Source: CALEMW01 sp964343835
Lineage (GTDB): Bacteria > Krumholzibacteriota > Krumholzibacteriia > LZORAL124-64-63
DNA length: 64,000 nucleotides
Direction of reading: 5' to 3'
Assembly (NCBI GenBank): GCA_964343835.1
Contig: CAYFKR010000002.1
Span: forward strand, 124,001 to 188,000
The notes below the pieces were generated by a model. That model saw only the letters and a list, made by a program, of their open reading frames with translations. It searched no databases and was not told where the DNA came from. How positions within the stretch are numbered: the stretch's first letter is position 1; each line of letters begins with the position of its first letter. The translations under genes and the position numbers were made by a program. This document shows, piece after piece, positions 60,266 through 64,000 of this stretch.

Positions 60266-62505
60266 GACCCTCCCACCGATGTCAGGAATTCCCGATACGC
60301 CTTCAGCCCCGCGTTGTGCGGATCCGCCGCGATGGCCCGCTCCAGGGCCGCGATGCCCTCCTCGCGGTGCCCCTGGTCCAGGCAGGTGGCCGCCACCAGC
60401 GACCAGACGTCGGCACTCCGCGTGCGGCTCCCGGCCACGCCGCTCCGCGCCAGCACCAGCGCCCGGGACGCGTCGGCCCGGTCGCGGTCGGCCCGCAGCA
60501 GCAGGATCAGGTCCTCGTCGGCCATGGCGTCGTTCCATGTCTCCTCCAGCAGGGCCAGGGCTCCATCCGTGTCGCCGGTTCGCAGCAGTGCGTCGGCCAG
60601 TTCGCGTCGGGTCCCTTCCGAAGGGGTCGCGGCATGGACGACGGTCAACGAGTCGGCCAGGGCCGCGTAGTCCGTCGGCGGTGCCGGCGTCAACCTGTGC
60701 CGACGGGCTCCGCCGACCAGGACCGTCGTGCCGGGATTCTCCTCCACGACCACGTCGTCCTGGGCGGCGATGGTCCCCGCCACGCTGTCGGCCCGCGCCG
60801 CGGCCAGGGCGGCGGCCCCGCCGTCGCCGGCGTTGCGCAGTTCCAGGGACGCGCGCTGCAACAGGTCGCGGGCCGAGGCGTTCCAGGGCGCCAACCGCAG
60901 GGCCACGCCCAGGTCCACCGACGCCTCGCTCCACTCGCTCTGCTCCACCCTCAGCAGGCCGCGATTGTACCACGCACCCGAGCTGCCGGGATCCAGTTCC
61001 AGGGCCCTGTCCATGGCTGCTAGGGCGTCGCCGCGTCTTCCGAGGACAGCCAGGGCGGCCCCGTAGGTGCGCCAGGCTCCGGCCAGTTCCGGCTCGACGT
61101 CGACGGCGGCTTCCAGGGACGGCAACGCCTCGACGGCGCGGTCGTCGTTGAGGCGGATGGTGCCGAGCACCAGCAGCGATCCGGCGTCGGGCGTGTCCGC
61201 GGCGGCCAGGTCGGCGGTGGCTGCGGCCAGGTCCACCTCGGCGCCGGCGAAGTCGCCCGTGAAGTACCGTGTCCGGCCGCGCAGGGCCCGCGCCTCCAGG
61301 GGCCGGATGCCGCGGCGGATGCAGAGGGTGAACGCCTCCTCGGCGTCGCGGCCGCGGGCGGCGCGCATCGCAGGGTCCTCGGCGTTGGCGCACTCCGCCA
61401 GGAGCTGCACGGCAAAGGCGAAGCGCGACCCGGCGAAATAGCTGGTCTCGAAGACGGTGAAGAAGGGCACGTGCACGTCGGGCTCGCCGTTGATGACCGG
61501 GGGCACGCTGAAGCCGTCCCACGGCAGGTACGGCATCATCACCCGTTCACCGGTGACGGCCAGGCCGTAGGCCGACGCCGCCTGCTGCGGTCGTCCGGCG
61601 AGTTCGTGGATCAGGCCCACGTCGTTCCAGTAGCGGCGCATGAACGGGACTTCGATCCTGTTCTCGAGGCAGAATCCAAGGGCATGGCGCGCCATGTCCA
61701 GTTCGCCACGGGCCATCCAGGCCGCGGCCTGGATCCAGGAGCGACCATAGCCCGAGGTCACATCGCCCGCGCCGATGCGCAGATAACCCAGGTGGGGATA
61801 GCTGATGGCATCGAGATCCATGGACACGTCGTACGCCTCGCGGAATCGCCCGGAGCCTGCCAGCAGAAGGCCCCGTACGAGCTGCTGTTCCTGGAGACGT
61901 TCTCCCCAGTCGGTCCGGCCGTCGAGCCAGGCCAGGCCCTCATCCCACAGCCCCATGTCACGGCAGCTCCACGCTGCTCCGGTTCGAAGGGCTGCATCCA
62001 GGGCGTCGAGGTCGTCGCAGCGCTGGTCGTGGGCGAGAGCGGCATGGGCTCCGGCGTACGCATTCCTGGCACGGGTGTAGGATCCGATCAGGTCCAGATG
62101 GTACCCCAGCTCGTACCACGCCTCGGCATGGGTCGGATCGGTTCTGACGGCCCGGTGGAGCTTCTGCACCAGGGTATCCACCCGCTTCTCGTCGTGAGGA
62201 TTCTCGAGCTTCACCATGACGGCCTTGAACGCCATCATCTTCTCGGACCGCCTCAAGGCGAGAAGCTCCTCCCGGTGCCGTTCGATGGACCGGAAATCGT
62301 CGTCCGCGGCCGCGGCCCGTCGGGTCCTCGCCTCATCGTCGAGCAATAGGAATTCCGCCACGCCCAGGGAATCGAACCGCGTGGTCATGGTGCGGTCGGG
62401 GTTGTCCAGGGGCGGAGGCGGAGGGGCGTGGCGGCCGCAGCCGGCGGCGAGCAGGAGCAGGAGAACGGCGACGGGCACGATGCGGGATTGGATCAGGGGA
62501 GTCAT
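60262..62505 (-). CDS. TPR-repeat lipoprotein, paralogue of the one at 39718
   Basis: The 747-residue protein has a lipoprotein signal (VAVLLLLLAAGCG, Cys23), a Pro-rich linker (HAPPPPPLDNPDRT) and then TPR-like helices throughout (AEAWYELGYHLDLIGSYTRA, GAWYNRGLLRVEQSEWSEA, REEGIAALERAIAADPHNAG). It shares its full architecture with the lipoprotein at 39718-41901, including the LPWDGFSV and CIRRG motifs. GGAGG lies 7 bases before the ATG. The downstream glycine-zipper gene overlaps its stop. An envelope scaffold or assembly factor is likely; no catalytic motif is seen. Confidence 0.8.
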   Translation of the reverse strand: MTPLIQSRIVPVAVLLLLLAAGCGRHAPPPPPLDNPDRTMTTRFDSLGVAEFLLLDDEARTRRAAAADDDFRSIERHREELLALRRSEKMMAFKAVMVKLENPHDEKRVDTLVQKLHRAVRTDPTHAEAWYELGYHLDLIGSYTRARNAYAGAHAALAHDQRCDDLDALDAALRTGAAWSCRDMGLWDEGLAWLDGRTDWGERLQEQQLVRGLLLAGSGRFREAYDVSMDLDAISYPHLGYLRIGAGDVTSGYGRSWIQAAAWMARGELDMARHALGFCLENRIEVPFMRRYWNDVGLIHELAGRPQQAASAYGLAVTGERVMMPYLPWDGFSVPPVINGEPDVHVPFFTVFETSYFAGSRFAFAVQLLAECANAEDPAMRAARGRDAEEAFTLCIRRGIRPLEARALRGRTRYFTGDFAGAEVDLAAATADLAAADTPDAGSLLVLGTIRLNDDRAVEALPSLEAAVDVEPELAGAWRTYGAALAVLGRRGDALAAMDRALELDPGSSGAWYNRGLLRVEQSEWSEASVDLGVALRLAPWNASARDLLQRASLELRNAGDGGAAALAAARADSVAGTIAAQDDVVVEENPGTTVLVGGARRHRLTPAPPTDYAALADSLTVVHAATPSEGTRRELADALLRTGDTDGALALLEETWNDAMADEDLILLLRADRDRADASRALVLARSGVAGSRTRSADVWSLVAATCLDQGHREEGIAALERAIAADPHNAGLKAYREFLTSVGGS

Positions 62506-62597
62506 GCAGGCCTCCGATGGCGGTCACGGGGTTCGCTGCGATCTTGTCATGATGCGATGGATGGAGACTACGGACCCCCGAAGGGAAACGCAACGCG

Positions 62598-62945
62598 ATG
62601 ACGCTCCCCGCCCTCCTGCTGGCCGTCCTGGCCGCCGCCGCGCCCTCCTGCTCCGCCGACAAGAGCGGCATGAACTGGGTGCGGCACTACACCGACGCCT
62701 GCCCCGAGCTCGTGGCCGCCGCGAACGACTGCACCCTCTGCCACGTCACGACGGAGGAGCTCAACCCCTACGGCCGGGACCTGGCGACCGTCGGCAACCT
62801 GCCCTGGCTGGTGGAGCATCTTGATTCCGACGGCGACGGGCGGACGAACGGGCAGGAGATCGGGGACTGCACGCGGCCGGGGGACAGGGCGTCGGTGCCG
62901 GCGGAGCCGGAGCGCTGGAGCACGATCAAGGCTCGTTGGCGTTAG
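62598..62945 (+). CDS. Small exported protein with one CxxCH motif and a calcium-binding-like loop
   Basis: The 115-residue protein has a signal peptide (residues 1-15, MTLPALLLAVLAAAA) followed by a possible lipobox cysteine. It has one heme-type motif CTLCH near residue 45 and a LDSDGDGRTNGQEIGDC segment, which matches the Asp-rich thrombospondin-3/dockerin-like calcium loop. Four further cysteines could form disulfides. It may be a monoheme cytochrome or a disulfide-bonded surface protein. Its stop overlaps the stop of the convergent alkyltransferase gene. I recognise no named family. Confidence 0.65.
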   Translation: MTLPALLLAVLAAAAPSCSADKSGMNWVRHYTDACPELVAAANDCTLCHVTTEELNPYGRDLATVGNLPWLVEHLDSDGDGRTNGQEIGDCTRPGDRASVPAEPERWSTIKARWR

Positions 62946-63997
62946 ATCGGCTCCCCATCGATCAACGCCCAAAGGTACCACGCCGCCATGGACCGATAAG
63001 GCGCCCAACGATCCCCCCAGTCGTCCATCTCCCCCTCGGTCGGCGTCTCGTCCACACCGTGGAACATCTGCACCGCCTTGCGCAGCCCCAGATCCCCCAC
63101 CGGCCACACGTCCAGCCTTCCGAGGTGGAAGATCAGCGACATCTGCGCCGTCCACACGCCGATCCCCTTGACCGCCGTGAGCTTCTCGAGGACCTCGCCG
63201 TCGTCCAGGCGGGCCAGCGCTTCGAGGTCCAGGCGGCCGGAGCGGACGTGGTCGCCCAGGTCGCGGATGAACGAGACCTTGGCGCGGCTCAGGCCGCAGC
63301 CGCGGAGGGTGTCGTCGTCGATGCGGACCATCTCGTCGGGCGTGGGATGCACGGGGCCCGGCGTCAGGGCCCGCACGCGGTTCGCGATGGTGCCCGCCGC
63401 CTTCACCGACAGCTGCTGATGCACGATGGACGTGACCAGGATGTCCCACGACGCCCGGCCGCCGAACCCCGGCGTGTACGGGCCGAAGCGTCGGACCAGG
63501 GCGCCCATGCGGCGGTCGGCGGCGGCCAGATGGTCGAAGCCGTCGGCCAGCACCGGGTCCCGCACCACGCCCTCGAGCTGCAGGATGTGCTCCTTCTGCC
63601 GCGTGCCGCCGGGGCCGCCGAACCCGGTCAACGACCCGTCGGCCCCCAGCACGCGATGGCAGGGCACCAGCAGGGGCACGGGATTGGTGGCCATGATCCG
63701 CCCCGCGGCGCGGGCGGCGGCGGGCGAACCGGCGCGGCGTGCCAGCTCGCCGTAGGTGATGGTGCGGCCGGGCTTCACGCGACGGACGGCACGGGCCGTG
63801 CGACGGCCGAAGTCGGTGAGGGCCGACAGGTCCACCGGCACGTCGGTCAGGGGATCGGGCCGACCTTCGAGGTGGGCGCGCAGGCGGCGCACCAGGTCCT
63901 TCACCGGAGGCGGGACGGGGCGGGCCCAAGGGCGATCGGGGACGGATGCGTCGAGGTCGGCGCGGGCATCGTCTTCGCTGCGGTGCGGCAGGACCAC
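62942..63997 (-). CDS. Fused O6-alkylguanine-DNA alkyltransferase / 3-methyladenine DNA glycosylase, start possibly outside the window
   Basis: The frame encodes at least 351 residues with two DNA-repair domains. Residues about 35-140 are an Ogt/MGMT domain (TITYGELARRAGSPAAARA, then LLVPCHRVLGADGSLTGFGG with acceptor Cys113). Residues 145-351 are an AlkA-type helix-hairpin-helix glycosylase (VTSIVHQQLSVKAA, LTAVKGIGVWTAQM, DVWPVGDLGLRKA with catalytic Asp298). The first removes alkyl groups from O6 of guanine, the second excises 3-methyladenine. The fusion gives one polypeptide for two alkylation lesions. The GTG at 63997 is three bases from the edge and no ribosome site is visible, so the true start may lie further right. 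Confidence 0.88.
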   Translation of the reverse strand: MVLPHRSEDDARADLDASVPDRPWARPVPPPVKDLVRRLRAHLEGRPDPLTDVPVDLSALTDFGRRTARAVRRVKPGRTITYGELARRAGSPAAARAAGRIMATNPVPLLVPCHRVLGADGSLTGFGGPGGTRQKEHILQLEGVVRDPVLADGFDHLAAADRRMGALVRRFGPYTPGFGGRASWDILVTSIVHQQLSVKAAGTIANRVRALTPGPVHPTPDEMVRIDDDTLRGCGLSRAKVSFIRDLGDHVRSGRLDLEALARLDDGEVLEKLTAVKGIGVWTAQMSLIFHLGRLDVWPVGDLGLRKAVQMFHGVDETPTEGEMDDWGDRWAPYRSMAAWYLWALIDGEPI

Positions 63998-64000
63998 CCG

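Noticed and set aside
59276..61522. A 748-residue version of the glycine-zipper protein
   Set aside because: The extra N-terminal part is an alternative reading of the TPR lipoprotein gene; a GTG with a ribosome site and a following signal peptide marks the true start.

Overview
The window is about two-thirds G+C and densely packed with protein genes on both strands. I saw no rRNA, tRNA, transposase or CRISPR array. Several traits point to a diderm of the FCB superphylum, probably a high-GC candidate lineage of the Krumholzibacteriota/Eisenbacteria kind (inference). There is a PorV-like outer-membrane protein. Four exported proteins end in a type IX-style (FlgD-like) C-terminal domain with an NPF motif and a final lysine. 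There are also a DUF3078 protein, a probable DUF6029 protein and a TonB receptor. At least three genes carry an in-frame TGA exactly where a redox or metal-ligand cysteine is expected, each followed by a bacterial-type SECIS hairpin, so the organism very probably makes selenocysteine.

Layout. 1-10215 (minus): a surface operon of a 2255-residue Ig-type repeat protein, a PorV-like protein and a TPR protein that runs off the left edge. 10664-11896: an octaheme c-type cytochrome of hydroxylamine-oxidoreductase type. 11962-16040: a DUF2235 hydrolase with a 15-base G tract, an AGCS amino-acid symporter, a methyltransferase and a small zinc-ribbon protein. 16121-17807 (minus): two selenoproteins (thioredoxin-TPR and HesB-like). 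17881-24405 (minus): a TetR - outer-membrane factor - fusion protein - RND pump operon in which every junction is a 4-base overlap. 24507-26362: a dCMP deaminase and a sulfatase-fold hydrolase with a threonine nucleophile. 26486-30659: a secreted OB-fold protein, phosphoglycerate mutase GpmI and a small unknown protein.

30719-35244 (plus) is a thiamine uptake operon. It has a promoter, a TPP riboswitch with a terminator, a TonB receptor, thiamine pyrophosphokinase and a sodium-solute symporter resembling the proposed ThiV. 35347-39639 encodes a 1430-residue beta-helix surface protein. 39718-44774 holds a TPR lipoprotein, an MscS channel, a DUF3078 protein and a PAP2 phosphatase. 44771-46985 pairs a sigma-54 activator with a divergent dps gene that has a -24/-12 promoter in an A+T-rich spacer. 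47164-50077 is a redox operon: a secreted selenocysteine redoxin with a sorting domain, a TlpA thioredoxin and an outer-membrane protein.

50178-56896 (minus) has an RRM protein, arginine deiminase, a PilJ-type chemoreceptor, and a peptidoglycan-recycling pair in which a NamZ-like exo-muramidase overlaps a fused MurU-AmgK enzyme. 57085-63997 ends the window with an oligopeptidase B-like lipoprotein, a glycine-zipper protein translationally coupled to a second TPR lipoprotein paralogous to the first, a small CxxCH protein, and a fused alkyltransferase/DNA-glycosylase at the right edge.
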